NCBI GenBank assembly: GCA_013360685.1
Contig: JABWBD010000010.1
Coordinates: 1 to 42,939 of the forward strand
Length of the DNA: 42,939 bases
Direction of reading: 5' to 3'
Source: Pirellulales bacterium
Lineage (GTDB): Bacteria > Planctomycetota > Planctomycetia > Pirellulales > Thermoguttaceae
Position numbers and translations under genes: made by a program. The notes under the pieces were generated by a model that saw only the letters and a program-made list of their open reading frames with translations, was not told where the DNA came from and ran no database searches. This document shows positions 8,659 through 17,152 of this stretch, in pieces (positions within the stretch are counted from its first letter, which is position 1; every line of letters starts with the position of its first letter).

Positions 8659-10266
8659 ATGATCGCGCGGTTTGGACTTGCTGGTGTGTTCCTGGCATTG
8701 CCCCTCACAGCCACCGGGGAGGACACTGTTTCGCTTGTTCCCAAGCCGGTGCAATGCCAACGGCTCGAGGGAGCCTTCTCTGTGAGTCCCGAGACGAGAA
8801 TTATCGTCGGCGACAACGCCGACACGTTGCTCCCAGTTGCCCGGCACCTGGCCCAGGCGATCAAAGAACAGACGGGCTATGCATTGACAGTCCAGCCCGG
8901 CGGCGAATCGCAAGGCGGCGTTCTGCTCTCATGCGCCGCGGCGGATGCGGCACTCGGCGACGAGGGCTATGCCCTGGCCGTCGGGCCGAACTCGGTGGTG
9001 ATCCGGGCGGCCAGGCCCGCCGGCGTTTTCTATGGAGTGCAGACACTCCGCCAATTGCTCGTGCGAGAAGAAGCGGGCAGTGCAGCGGCGAAACCGGCGA
9101 GGACAATCCCCTGCGTGCAAATCGAAGATCGGCCGCGGTTTGCGTGGCGAGGGATGCATCTTGACGTGGCCCGCCACTTCTTCGACAAGCAGTTCGTCAA
9201 GCGGTACATCGACCACATCAGTGCCTGCAAACTCAACATCTTCCACCTCTACTTGACCGACGACCAGGGCTGGCGGATCCAGATCCGGCGCTATCCCCGG
9301 CTGACCGAGATCGGGGCCTGGCGGTCCGGCACCCAGAAACACTACTCGGACGGCCGAGGCGACCTCGCACGCTACGGCGGCTACTTCACGCAGGACGACC
9401 TGCGCGAGATCGTCGCCTATGCCCACGAGCGGTTTGTCACCGTGGTGCCGGGGATCAGCATGCCGGGCCACAGCCAGGCCGCCCTGGCCGCGTATCCCGA
9501 ACTCTCCAGCACGGGCGGACCATTCGAGGTCTGGACCGATTGGGGCATCTCCAAGGAGGTCATGGATCCGGGCAAGGAAGAGGTCTTCGAGTTCGTGGAG
9601 AACGTGCTCAGCGAAGTGATCGACGTCTTTCCCAGCCGTTGGATTCACACCGGCGGCGACGAAGTGCCTCGCGACCGCTGGAAGGCCAGCCCTTACGCCC
9701 AGGCACGCATCCGGCAGGAGGGGCTCAAGGACGAAGACGGGCTGCAAAGCTACTTCACCAAGCGCGTGGAACGGTTCCTGAATTCAAAGGGCAGGGCCTT
9801 GATCGGCTGGGACGAGATCCTCGAGGGCGGGCTGGCCCCGAATGCCGTGGTCATGTCGTGGCGCGGGACCAAAGGGGGCATCGAAGCCGCACGGGCCGGG
9901 CACCACGTGGTGATGACGCCCAACCAGGAAACCTACTTCAACTACATGCAGCACAAAGACCGGCGAGGCCCCGGCCACGCGGCGCACTTGCCGCTTTTGG
10001 CGGTCTACCATTTCGACCCGACGCGCGGGCTTTCGCCCGAGGAAGCCAAGTATGTCCTTGGCGGCCAGGCATGTCTCTGGACCGAATACGTGCCCGCGCC
10101 CGCCGACGTCGAGTACCTGCTCTTCCCGCGACTCCTGGCCATGGCCGAGGTGCTCTGGTCGCCCTTGGAAGGGCGGAGCGACAGCGAGTTCGTGCGCCGG
10201 GTGCCCGCCCAGTTGGAAAAATTGAAGGAAACCGGAACTGGCTACTGTCCGGATTGGAGGGAGTAG
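8659..10266 (+). CDS. exported GH20 beta-N-acetylhexosaminidase
   Basis: The frame is open further upstream, but the ATG at 8659 gives a clean Sec signal peptide (MIARFGLAGVFLALPL) and has a CGAGGAG site about 9 bases upstream, so I chose it (535 residues). An N-terminal GH20b-type domain (VPKPVQC near residue 21 onward) precedes the catalytic barrel beginning at RFAWRGMHLDVARHF (about 160). The catalytic Asp-Glu pair is D334-E335 in HTGGDEVP. Active-site Trp motifs (GWRIQIRRYP, WDEILEGG, LWTEYV) are present. Length is normal for bacterial GH20. It should remove terminal beta-linked GlcNAc or GalNAc outside the cytoplasm by substrate-assisted catalysis. It is convergent with yraN, 8 bp apart. 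Confidence 0.93.
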   Translation: MIARFGLAGVFLALPLTATGEDTVSLVPKPVQCQRLEGAFSVSPETRIIVGDNADTLLPVARHLAQAIKEQTGYALTVQPGGESQGGVLLSCAAADAALGDEGYALAVGPNSVVIRAARPAGVFYGVQTLRQLLVREEAGSAAAKPARTIPCVQIEDRPRFAWRGMHLDVARHFFDKQFVKRYIDHISACKLNIFHLYLTDDQGWRIQIRRYPRLTEIGAWRSGTQKHYSDGRGDLARYGGYFTQDDLREIVAYAHERFVTVVPGISMPGHSQAALAAYPELSSTGGPFEVWTDWGISKEVMDPGKEEVFEFVENVLSEVIDVFPSRWIHTGGDEVPRDRWKASPYAQARIRQEGLKDEDGLQSYFTKRVERFLNSKGRALIGWDEILEGGLAPNAVVMSWRGTKGGIEAARAGHHVVMTPNQETYFNYMQHKDRRGPGHAAHLPLLAVYHFDPTRGLSPEEAKYVLGGQACLWTEYVPAPADVEYLLFPRLLAMAEVLWSPLEGRSDSEFVRRVPAQLEKLKETGTGYCPDWRE

Positions 10267-10274
10267 CCTATTGC

Positions 10275-10706
10275 TCACGAATGGAACCCCCTTTGCCCGA
10301 CGGCCTCGAAAGCATTCGGGAAGTGCTCGATCACCGGCCGGCGCCGGTCTTCCGGCCACGTCACGGCGACGATGTCGAACCGGGCGGGCTGTTCCAAAAG
10401 GCCGTGCCGCTTAAGATAAGCAAGGGCAAGACGGGTGAGCCGCCGCTGCTTGGCATCGTCAACCGCTTCCGAGGGATGTCCGGCGTCGCCCGACTGGCGA
10501 GTTTTGACCTCGACGAAAACGACCGTCCGCCCGTCGACCGCCACGAGGTCGATCTCTCCCGGCCCGGAGCGATCGCTGTGCGAGACGATGCGATAGCCCA
10601 ATCGGCGGAGATAGCGTGCGGCCGCCTTCTCGCCTCGCCGGCCCAGCGGCCTGGTGGGAAACAGGCGGCGCAACCATCCGGAAAGCACGGCATTGAGCCG
10701 GCGCAT
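10275..10706 (-). CDS. yraN: YraN/UPF0102 family endonuclease-like protein
   Basis: The 143-residue cytoplasmic protein has the YraN fold signature: GRRGEKAAARYLRRLGYRIV (about 22-41), GEIDLVAVDG (about 50-59) and VFVEVKTR (about 63-70). The E..D..EVK spacing resembles the PD-(D/E)XK nuclease core. The biological role of YraN is unsettled; RecB/Holliday-type nuclease relatives are known. It is last in the ffh-rpsP-trmD-rplS run, 27 bp after rplS, a placement also seen in other bacteria next to ribosomal and RNase HII genes. Confidence 0.88.
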   Translation of the reverse strand: MRRLNAVLSGWLRRLFPTRPLGRRGEKAAARYLRRLGYRIVSHSDRSGPGEIDLVAVDGRTVVFVEVKTRQSGDAGHPSEAVDDAKQRRLTRLALAYLKRHGLLEQPARFDIVAVTWPEDRRRPVIEHFPNAFEAVGQRGFHS

Positions 10707-10733
10707 GGCACACCCGAGGGAACAGGGCAGGCT

Positions 10734-11156
10734 TTACTCTTCCGCTGCCGCTTTGGCTTTCTTGCCCCGACGCCGCTTGGGCTTCGCGGCCTCTTCGGCG
10801 GCCCGCTCGACCCGCCGTTCCTTGAGCCGCACGGCCTTGCCGACGCGGTCGCGGAGGAAGTACAGCTTTGCCCGGCGGACGATCGCCGACCGCTTCACCT
10901 CGATGGCGGCGATCCGCGGCGAATGCAGCGGGAACTTCCGCTCCACGCCTTCGCCCTGCACGATCCGGCGGACCGTGAACATCTCGCGCGTGCCGGAGCC
11001 GCTGCGTGCGATGACCACGCCGTTGAAGATCTGGATCCGTTTCTTGTCCCCTTCGAGGATTTCGACGTGGACATCGACGGTGTCACCGATCTCGAACTTC
11101 GGAACTTCGGGTTTCATGCTGGTCTTCTCGACCAGGTTCATCACTTGCTGGCTCAT
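10734..11156 (-). CDS. rplS: 50S ribosomal protein bL19
   Basis: The 140-residue product matches bL19: [13 protein letters not shown] (about 21-33), [12 protein letters not shown] near 41, then [14 protein letters not shown] and [17 protein letters not shown]. Residues beyond about 115 form a Lys/Arg/Ala-rich C-terminal tail absent from the E. coli protein (115 residues). bL19 sits at the 30S-50S interface. The ATG at 11156 has an AAGGGA site upstream, inside the end of trmD, and the two genes overlap by 74 bp in different frames. The start is supported because family alignment begins only a few residues later. Confidence 0.97.
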   Translation of the reverse strand: MSQQVMNLVEKTSMKPEVPKFEIGDTVDVHVEILEGDKKRIQIFNGVVIARSGSGTREMFTVRRIVQGEGVERKFPLHSPRIAAIEVKRSAIVRRAKLYFLRDRVGKAVRLKERRVERAAEEAAKPKRRRGKKAKAAAEE

Positions 11157-11895
11157 GGGGAATCCCTTTCTGTCTCGTCTCGTTCTCCGCCCCGGCCGGC
11201 CCGCGCTGCCCGTCGATCAGATCGGGCCGGCGGTCCCGGGTCCGCAGCAGGGCGTTTTGTTTTCTCCAGCGGGCGATCTCTTCGTGGTTGCCGCTCAACA
11301 GGATCGGCGGCACCTCCAGCCCCCGGAACTCGCGGGGCCGCGTATACTGGGCGAACTCCAACCAGCGGTTTTCGCCCGAAAATGAATCCTCTCGACTACT
11401 CTGTTCGTCTCCCAACACGCCCGGCACAAGCCGCATCACAGCGTCAATCACCGCCATCGCGGCCACTTCGCCCCCGTTGAGGACAAAGTCGCCCAGCGAG
11501 ATCTCGTCCGGCTTCAGGATCAGCCGCACCCGTTCGTCGAAGCCCTCGTACCGGCCGCATAACAGGAGAACTCGCTGGCAGGCCGCCAATTCCTCCACGA
11601 CTGCCTGGTCAAGCCGGCGTCCCTGGGGGGACAGCATGACCAGATGACCAGGGTCGGCCTGCTCGGCCCTCACGGCCTCGACACAGGCGACAACCGGTTC
11701 GACCATGACCACCATGCCGGGCCCGCCGCCAAACGGGCGATCGTCGACCTTCTTGTGTTTTGCATCGGCCGACCAATCGCGGATATTGTGGAGGCGAACC
11801 TCGACCAGCTTGCGCTCGATCGCCCGCTTCAGCAGGCCCTGGCCCAGATACCCGCTGAAAATCTCGGGGAAAAGGGTCAGAACATCCAGTCGCAT
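11083..11895 (-). CDS. trmD: tRNA (guanine-N1)-methyltransferase TrmD
   Basis: TrmD methylates G37 in tRNAs with G36-G37, using S-adenosylmethionine bound in a trefoil knot. The 270-residue product shows [13 protein letters not shown] at the start, [13 protein letters not shown] (about 51-63), [13 protein letters not shown] (about 110-122) and [13 protein letters not shown] (about 130-142). The conserved core ends near RRPDLI. The last 35 or so residues are polar, lack family similarity, and are encoded where the frame runs into rplS. The start lies 6 bp after rpsP. rimM, often between rpsP and trmD, is absent here. Confidence 0.97.
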   Translation of the reverse strand: MRLDVLTLFPEIFSGYLGQGLLKRAIERKLVEVRLHNIRDWSADAKHKKVDDRPFGGGPGMVVMVEPVVACVEAVRAEQADPGHLVMLSPQGRRLDQAVVEELAACQRVLLLCGRYEGFDERVRLILKPDEISLGDFVLNGGEVAAMAVIDAVMRLVPGVLGDEQSSREDSFSGENRWLEFAQYTRPREFRGLEVPPILLSGNHEEIARWRKQNALLRTRDRRPDLIDGQRGPAGAENETRQKGIPHEPASDEPGREDQHETRSSEVRDR

Positions 11896-11901
11896 CGGGC
11901 A

Positions 11902-12285
11902 TCACTCGGCGGCTGTTTCCGCCTCGGCCGATGCAGTCTCCGGCTCCTGGCGCCGGGCGGGCTGCGGCGGGGGCGTCGGCCGCCGCCGGCCTTGAGCGAG
12001 GCGGTCCAAAGCCTGGCGCTGCTCGTCCAGGTGGGTCCCGTTCAAACCGTACTTCTTGATCAATACCTTCACTTTGTCCGAAGGCTGCGCACCGACGCTC
12101 AGCCAGTACTGGATCCGTTCGCCTTTCAACAACGCTCTCGCGTCGGTTTCCGGCACCATCGGATCGTACGTGCCAAGCTCCTCCAGGACGCGGCCGTCGC
12201 GGGGGCTCCGCACGTCGGCCGCACAAATGCGGTAGAACGGGCGGTGCTTCTTCCCCATCTTCTTCATCCGGATACGTACTGCCAC
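11902..12285 (-). CDS. rpsP: 30S ribosomal protein bS16
   Basis: The 127-residue protein begins MAVRIRMKKMGKKHRPFYRI, the bS16 N-terminal signature, followed by DARSPRDG-like and ELGTYDPM segments. The core ends near residue 85. The remaining roughly 40 residues are a Pro/Gln/Ala/Glu-rich tail (RRRPTPPPQPARR) of unknown use, longer than E. coli bS16 (82 residues). bS16 stabilises the 30S body. It lies between ffh (125 bp upstream) and trmD (6 bp downstream). Confidence 0.97.
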   Translation of the reverse strand: MAVRIRMKKMGKKHRPFYRICAADVRSPRDGRVLEELGTYDPMVPETDARALLKGERIQYWLSVGAQPSDKVKVLIKKYGLNGTHLDEQRQALDRLAQGRRRPTPPPQPARRQEPETASAEAETAAE

Positions 12286-12410
12286 GCAATGCTCCTCGTC
12301 AACGATACCTTCGACGTGATTGAAACCCTTGATTCTAGCTTTTCCGGCCCGGCTGCCCAGGCCGGCTCGCCGTTTTCCGCCTCTGGCGGTATCGGCCGCC
12401 GCCCCCCTAC

Positions 12411-13892
12411 TTACCCCCGGTCCTTCCTCTCGTCCCGTTTCCGACGGCGAGCTTCTTTCTCCCGCTGCTTCTTCAGCTTCGCCCGCTCCTCCGAGGTCAG
12501 CCGCTTTCCGGTGCCCTGCTTCTGCTTCATGAGCTTGGCGCCGGGGTTGGCCATCGCTTTCTGGCTGAGCTCCTGAACGGCCTGCATCCGGCCGCGCATC
12601 CCCATGCCGGAGATCCGCTTCATGATGTCGGCCATGGCGTCGAATTCCTTGACGAGCTTGTTGACCTCGTGCGGCTCAACTCCCGCGCCCGTGGCGATCC
12701 GCCGGCGGCGGCTCTGGTCGATTTTGGAGGGAGCGCGTCGCTCTGCCGGCGTCATCGAGTCGATGATTCCGGCCAGGCGTCGCATCTCGCCCTCGGCATC
12801 GGCATCGCCGATCATCGAGGTCAGATTGCCCAACCCAGGGATGAGGCCGAGTACCTTGCTGAGCGGACCCAGACGTTTTGTCTGGGTCATCAATTTGCGG
12901 AAGTCCTCGAACGTGAACTCGCCACGGCGAAGGCGTTCCTCCTGCTCGGCCATCTGCTCCTGGTCGAGCTTTCGCTGGGCCTGCTCGACGAGCGAGAGAA
13001 TATCGCCCATGCCCAGAATCCGGCCGGCCATACGGTCCGGATGGAATTCCTCCAGGGCATCGAGGTGCTCGCCGGTCCCGATGAACTTGATCGGGACGCC
13101 GGTCACGGCCTTGACCGATAATGCGGCGCCGCCGCGCGCGTCGCCGTCGAGCTTCGTCAGGACGACGCCGTCCAACTCCAAGGCTTCGTTGAACGCCTTG
13201 GCGCTGTTGACGGCGTCTTGCCCGGTCATCGAGTCGACCACCAGGAAGACCTGCTGGGGTTCGATCCTCCGGTCAATCCTGGTGAGCTGCTGCATCAGCT
13301 CCTGGTCGATATGCAGCCGGCCTGCCGTATCGAGGACCACCACATCAATGCCGGCCTGCCGGGCCTGCCTTACCGCGTTCTGGCAAACGGCCACCGGATC
13401 CGTAGCGCCGGGCTCCGCATAAACCGCTAGTCCGAGCTGCCCGCCGAGCACTTTGAGCTGCTCCACGGCCGCGGGACGCTGGAGGTCCGCGGCCACGAGC
13501 ATCGACTTCCTCCCCCTCTCTTGTAGCATCCTCCCCAGCTTGCCGCAGGTGGTCGTCTTGCCCGAACCCTGCAGGCCGCACATCATCAGCACGTTTGTGC
13601 CTGGCTGGAGGTGGAGTGAGTTGTCGACAGGCCCCATCAACCCGACCAGCTCCTGGTGGACAATCCCCACCAATTGCTGGCTCGGATTGAGCGATTTGAG
13701 GACAGTTTCGCCGATGGCCTGCTCCGTCACCCGGGCCATAAACTCTTTGACCACGGAAAAGCTGACGTCTGCTTCCAAGAGCGCCTGCTGCACGAGGCGG
13801 AGGCCATCGCGCATGTTCGCTTCCGTCAGCTTGCCGCGACCGCGGAGCGTCTTCAAAGCGGAACTGAGGTTTTCCTGCAAGGATTCAAACAT
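12411..13892 (-). CDS. ffh: signal recognition particle protein Ffh (SRP54)
   Basis: The 493-residue GTPase has the N-domain (residues 1-95), the G-domain with P-loop [10 protein letters not shown] (106-115), DTAGRLHID near 190, [10 protein letters not shown] near 247 and the closing [12 protein letters not shown] segment, then a Met-rich M-domain from about 330 ([13 protein letters not shown]) that binds signal peptides and 4.5S RNA. The C-terminus is very basic ([12 protein letters not shown]). Ffh with 4.5S RNA targets nascent membrane proteins to FtsY. It is the first gene of the operon; a 4.5S RNA gene was not recognised nearby. Confidence 0.97.
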   Translation of the reverse strand: MFESLQENLSSALKTLRGRGKLTEANMRDGLRLVQQALLEADVSFSVVKEFMARVTEQAIGETVLKSLNPSQQLVGIVHQELVGLMGPVDNSLHLQPGTNVLMMCGLQGSGKTTTCGKLGRMLQERGRKSMLVAADLQRPAAVEQLKVLGGQLGLAVYAEPGATDPVAVCQNAVRQARQAGIDVVVLDTAGRLHIDQELMQQLTRIDRRIEPQQVFLVVDSMTGQDAVNSAKAFNEALELDGVVLTKLDGDARGGAALSVKAVTGVPIKFIGTGEHLDALEEFHPDRMAGRILGMGDILSLVEQAQRKLDQEQMAEQEERLRRGEFTFEDFRKLMTQTKRLGPLSKVLGLIPGLGNLTSMIGDADAEGEMRRLAGIIDSMTPAERRAPSKIDQSRRRRIATGAGVEPHEVNKLVKEFDAMADIMKRISGMGMRGRMQAVQELSQKAMANPGAKLMKQKQGTGKRLTSEERAKLKKQREKEARRRKRDERKDRG

Positions 13893-14448
13893 AGGAACCG
13901 GTGTCGTCTGGCATGACGAAAAAGGGGACAGTCACCGCGGATGATCGCGGGCCGGCGGGAGTGAAGTCCCAAGGTCTTGCGGAGCCAGTCCTCTTTTCCA
14001 TCGCCCCCGGCATAGTCCGTGGCGGGGCAGCAGCGGGTAATCCTATATGGTAACGAATTTGGGGTAGGTTTGACAATGCTCGCGCGACTGGGAATTTCGC
14101 GTTTGCAGGCGAGCGAGCCTGCGAGAATAGGAAACTAAGGAAAGACAGGGCGAGCGAGTCCAGATTCCCGGCGCTTTTGTGCCAATTCCGCTGTCAATTC
14201 CGCCGCCGGGCTGCCGATTGGGTGACTTATCCCATCCAGCGAAAGACTAACGCTGTATTCTTCTGGGCTTAATGGCCGATTCAGAAGTGGGGACCCTTAT
14301 TCGCCCGGATAGGCGTGGCGAACGGCCCCCTGTAAGTGTTTTTTGTCGCTTTTGAAGATGACCGGGGTGAAGCGAGGCGTTCCCGACCCGGTGGTTCCGC
14401 ACTCACCGTCCCGGCTCGAAGAAAACAACCGCAGCGACAACCAACCAA
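13893..14448. other. intergenic region between ffh and the DUF1573 gene
   Basis: This is the bulk of a 725 bp divergent spacer. I see no convincing ORF or RNA gene. It holds GGGGACAGTCACC-like sequence (13924-13936) directly before ffh, resembling the left arm of the palindromic elements at 21937 and 29002. CCGCG-N6-CGCGG follows at 13935-13950, and a hairpin lies at 14105-14122. The ffh promoter probably lies here, but I could not place it with confidence. Confidence 0.5.
14105..14122. repeat. inverted repeat (hairpin)
   Basis: GCAGGC (14105-14110), loop GAGCGA, GCCTGC (14117-14122) make a perfect 6 bp stem. There is no T-run. It is probably a short dispersed intergenic palindrome. Confidence 0.4.
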
Positions 14449-14488
14449 TTGACACGTTCCATACTCCAACCTAGAGTTTCGCGACTCT
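14449..14488 (+). promoter_or_regulatory. sigma70-like promoter for the DUF1573 gene
   Basis: TTGACA (14449-14454) is a perfect -35, followed by a 17 bp spacer and TAGAGT (14472-14477, 4 of 6 to TATAAT). A small dyad, AGAGT-N6-ACTCT (14473-14488), covers the -10 and expected start site. It would leave a leader of about 130 bases before the ATG at 14618. Confidence 0.5.
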
Positions 14489-14617
14489 CGGCCATTGTTG
14501 CGAGGGATTCGGGGGGAATTCACTTGCCGACTCAGACGGATCGCACGCCAGCGACGACCTCCCTGACGATGCTTCGAGTGACTGCTTGGTAAGAGTCTGT
14601 TTCGGGAGACTGCCCAG

Positions 14618-15607
14618 ATGATTCGTAAAGCTGCTGCCGTGATGCTGCTTGTCGGTGTTGCCTGCTCCACCGGTTTCGGCCAGGAGTGGGCGACCAAGAT
14701 GTTTGAAACCAAGGAACATGATTTCGGCGCCGTCGCCCGCGGAGCGAAGGCGGAATTCGAGTTCGTGCTTTCCAATATTTACGTTGAGGACGTCCATGTC
14801 GCCTCGGCCCGGTCGAGTTGCGGCTGCACCAGCGTCAGTATCCAGAAGCCGCTCCTCAAGACCTACGAGAAGGGGGCCATTGTCGCCACGCTCAACAGCC
14901 GGTCGTTTTACGGCCGCAAAGGGGCAACGATCACGGTCACGATCGACCAGCCCTTCTATGCTGAAGTCCAGTTGCACGTAACGAGTTACATCCGCAGCGA
15001 CGTCGTTTTCCACCCGGGCGCCGTGCAGTTCGGCTCGATCAACCAAGGGACGCCGGCCGAATCGAAAGTCGCCATCAGCTACGCCGGCCGCTCGGACTGG
15101 CAAATCCTTGAGGTCCGCAGCGCCAACCCGCACCTGTCCGGAGACGTGGTCGAAACCGGCCGCGGCAACGGCGAGGTACGCTATGAACTGCTGGTCCACC
15201 TCGACAGCGATGCGCCGGTCGGGTACGTGCGAGACCAACTGGTGCTTGTGACCAATGATCGCAACGCAACCCAGGTACCGGTCTTGGTCGAAGCCAAGAT
15301 CGACTCTCCAGTCGCGGCCAGTCCGACTTCGCTTTTCATGGGAGTGGTCCAGCCGGGGCAAAAAGTGACGAAGCCGCTGGTCATCCGGGCCGGCAAACCG
15401 TTCCGAATCCTCTCGGTGAGCTGTGACGACGCCAGCTTTGAATTCGACACCTCTTCCGAAACCGAGGCGAAGGCGATCCACGTGATCCCCGTCACATTCG
15501 TGGCCGGCGTCGATCCCGGCAAGGTGGTCAAGACCATCCGCGTCGAGACCGACCTGGGCGAATCGCTGCCCGACCTGTCGGCGTATGCGGTCGTCGCCGC
15601 CCCGTGA
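14618..15607 (+). CDS. exported DUF1573 domain protein
   Basis: The 329-residue protein has a Sec signal peptide (MIRKAAAVMLLVGVACSTG, cleavage near residue 21). A DUF1573 module follows: KEHDFGAVARGAKAEFEF (about 33-50) and a SSCGCTS Cys pair (about 67-73). At least one more immunoglobulin-like region follows (ASPTSLFMGVVQPGQKV near 237, CDDASFEF near 268). DUF1573 modules resemble MSP/ASPM-type Ig folds and are common in exported proteins of Planctomycetota and Bacteroidota; no enzymatic function is known. GGGAG at 14604-14608 is a plausible ribosome-binding site 9 bases before the ATG. Confidence 0.88.
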   Translation: MIRKAAAVMLLVGVACSTGFGQEWATKMFETKEHDFGAVARGAKAEFEFVLSNIYVEDVHVASARSSCGCTSVSIQKPLLKTYEKGAIVATLNSRSFYGRKGATITVTIDQPFYAEVQLHVTSYIRSDVVFHPGAVQFGSINQGTPAESKVAISYAGRSDWQILEVRSANPHLSGDVVETGRGNGEVRYELLVHLDSDAPVGYVRDQLVLVTNDRNATQVPVLVEAKIDSPVAASPTSLFMGVVQPGQKVTKPLVIRAGKPFRILSVSCDDASFEFDTSSETEAKAIHVIPVTFVAGVDPGKVVKTIRVETDLGESLPDLSAYAVVAAP

Positions 15608-15691
15608 TCCCGCTTCCAGACTGCGCAACCAGTGCGAGCACCAGCGAATTGTTGGTGCTCTTTTCGTGCGCGGCGGATCGCTCGCGTCTAC

Positions 15692-15925
15692 TCAATCTTC
15701 GCTCTTGTGCCCCGGCGGTTGTTCGTCTCGCGGACGCGGCAGAGCGATCGAGATCAATTCCTTTTCATTCTGCGAACCGGAGCAGCCGCTGCATTGGTCG
15801 CACCCGGCCGGCTTATCCCTGGGGCCGGTCCGGAAAACACGGCGCATGACGTACGCGGCCGCCGCAGCGATGATCAAGAATACCGCGATGTCCTGCCCGC
15901 CGAATTCCATGAGTTCCTCGATCAC
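15692..15925 (-). CDS. FeoB-associated Cys-rich membrane protein
   Basis: The 77-residue protein has one membrane helix (about residues 10-28, AVFLIIAAAAAYVMRRVF) followed by CDQCSGCSG (about 42-50), the Cys-rich signature of small proteins found next to ferrous-iron transporter FeoB. No feoA or feoB is in the window. The GTG start at 15925 overlaps the reductase stop by 4 bp (GTGA), so it is probably translationally coupled to that gene; an in-frame ATG five codons on is an alternative start. A role in iron or metal handling at the membrane is family-based inference. Confidence 0.7.
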   Translation of the reverse strand: MIEELMEFGGQDIAVFLIIAAAAAYVMRRVFRTGPRDKPAGCDQCSGCSGSQNEKELISIALPRPRDEQPPGHKSED

Positions 15926-16698
15926 AGCCGCCGGATGTGAAAACCGCCGTCGACGTTGATTCGTTCGCCGGTGCTGAACGGAAAGCAGTCGGAGACCACC
16001 GCGGCCACCGCCTTGGCCACGTCGTCCGGGCGGCCCCAGCGGCGAATCGGCCAGATCCCCTCGGCGATGAGCCGATCGTACTTGTCCTTGACCGGCGCCG
16101 TCATGTCGCTCTCGATCACGCCCGGACAGATCTCGAACACGGTGATCCCGTCGTCGGCCAGCCGCTGAGCAAAGAGCTTGGTCATCATGCCGATCGCGGC
16201 CTTAGTCATGCAATAATCCGCGCGGTTCGTCGATACGGCATATCCCGAGACGGACGAGATATTGATGATTTTTCCATCGGTAATCCGGTTTCGCGCCAGT
16301 AGCCGGATCATCTCCTTGGCCACGCGCTGCGAGAGGAAGAACGGTCCTTTCAGGTTGGTGTCGAAGACCAGGTCCCAGCTCTCCTCGGTGGCTTCCAGGA
16401 TGTCTTTCCGTCCCTGGGAAGTAATGCCGGCATTGTTCACCAGCGCGTCGATGCGGTCGAACTCGGCCATGGTTCGGTCGACGAGTATGTCGCGGTCGAT
16501 CGCCGAGGCGACATTGCCCTGCACCGCGACCGCCTCGCCTCCGGCTGCTTTGATCTCGGAGACGACCTCGTCGGCGGCATCGGGGCGAGTGGCGTAGTTG
16601 ACCACAACGGCATAGCCGAGCCGCGCTAGTTCCAGGGCGATCGCCCGGCCGATCCCGCGCGATCCTCCCGTGACAATCGCTGCACGCGTCTGCATCAT
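15922..16698 (-). CDS. short-chain dehydrogenase/reductase (3-oxoacyl-ACP reductase-like)
   Basis: The frame extends to a TTG at 16746, but the ATG at 16698 (258 residues) aligns with the usual SDR start, so I chose it. Classical SDR motifs are clear: TGGSRGIG (residues 10-17) for NAD(P), NNAG (about 88-91), catalytic Ser in ISSVSG (148-149) and Y162-x3-K166. The C-terminus keeps the PGVIESDM and INVDGGF blocks. FabG-like reductases reduce 3-oxoacyl-ACP, but many planctomycete members reduce sugars or other ketones, so the substrate is open. It is coupled to the downstream FeoB-associated gene and divergent from the uroporphyrinogen-decarboxylase-like gene. Confidence 0.88.
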   Translation of the reverse strand: MMQTRAAIVTGGSRGIGRAIALELARLGYAVVVNYATRPDAADEVVSEIKAAGGEAVAVQGNVASAIDRDILVDRTMAEFDRIDALVNNAGITSQGRKDILEATEESWDLVFDTNLKGPFFLSQRVAKEMIRLLARNRITDGKIINISSVSGYAVSTNRADYCMTKAAIGMMTKLFAQRLADDGITVFEICPGVIESDMTAPVKDKYDRLIAEGIWPIRRWGRPDDVAKAVAAVVSDCFPFSTGERINVDGGFHIRRL

Positions 16699-17152
16699 GG
16701 CGTTTTTCCCGCTGGTGTGTAACCGATCATCCGAGGCACCCCCCAATCTCCAGCGTAGAGCCGCGCGACGCCGACGTCAACGCGGACGGTCCGTTCGGCG
16801 TTCGGCCCGACGGCGCACGGTGGCGGCCGCACCTTGCCCGGAGACTGCGAGCCGGGATTCCGACCAAGACGGCCGTGTTCGGGGGACAACAACGTCCGCG
16901 GCACGCGCCCGCTTGGCGTCGCCTGTGCCGCCGTGTATGCTGGTACCGCTGCTGCCGGGAGTCCGGGCGCGGCCGGATTTGCGGAAACAGCCGCTTCTCC
17001 GGTCCCGCGAAAGACTCCCGCACGTCGGGCCGGCACTCCATCCGGAAATGAGACAGACGTCCCGCGCAAGGCACTACGTCGATACCGAAAACAGAACCAA
17101 CGCTCCCCGGCCCCAATTTCCGGAGGCCGCGGGGATCCAGGAGCATCCGCCT
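16699..17152. other. divergent intergenic region
   Basis: This 454 bp region lies between the divergent reductase and decarboxylase-like genes. An Arg/Pro/Ala-rich frame runs through it in phase with the downstream gene but has no protein-like character. I see no RNA gene or convincing promoter; CGGAC-G-GTCCG (16783-16793) is the only small dyad. Confidence 0.4.

Noticed and set aside
13893-14448. 4.5S/SRP RNA gene next to ffh
   Set aside because: I looked for the conserved GGAA-type apical loop and flanking helix and did not find a convincing match.
16670-17152. N-terminal extension of the URO-D-like gene
   Set aside because: It is Arg/Pro-rich without similarity; the ATG at 17153 has a good ribosome-binding site and starts the conserved region.
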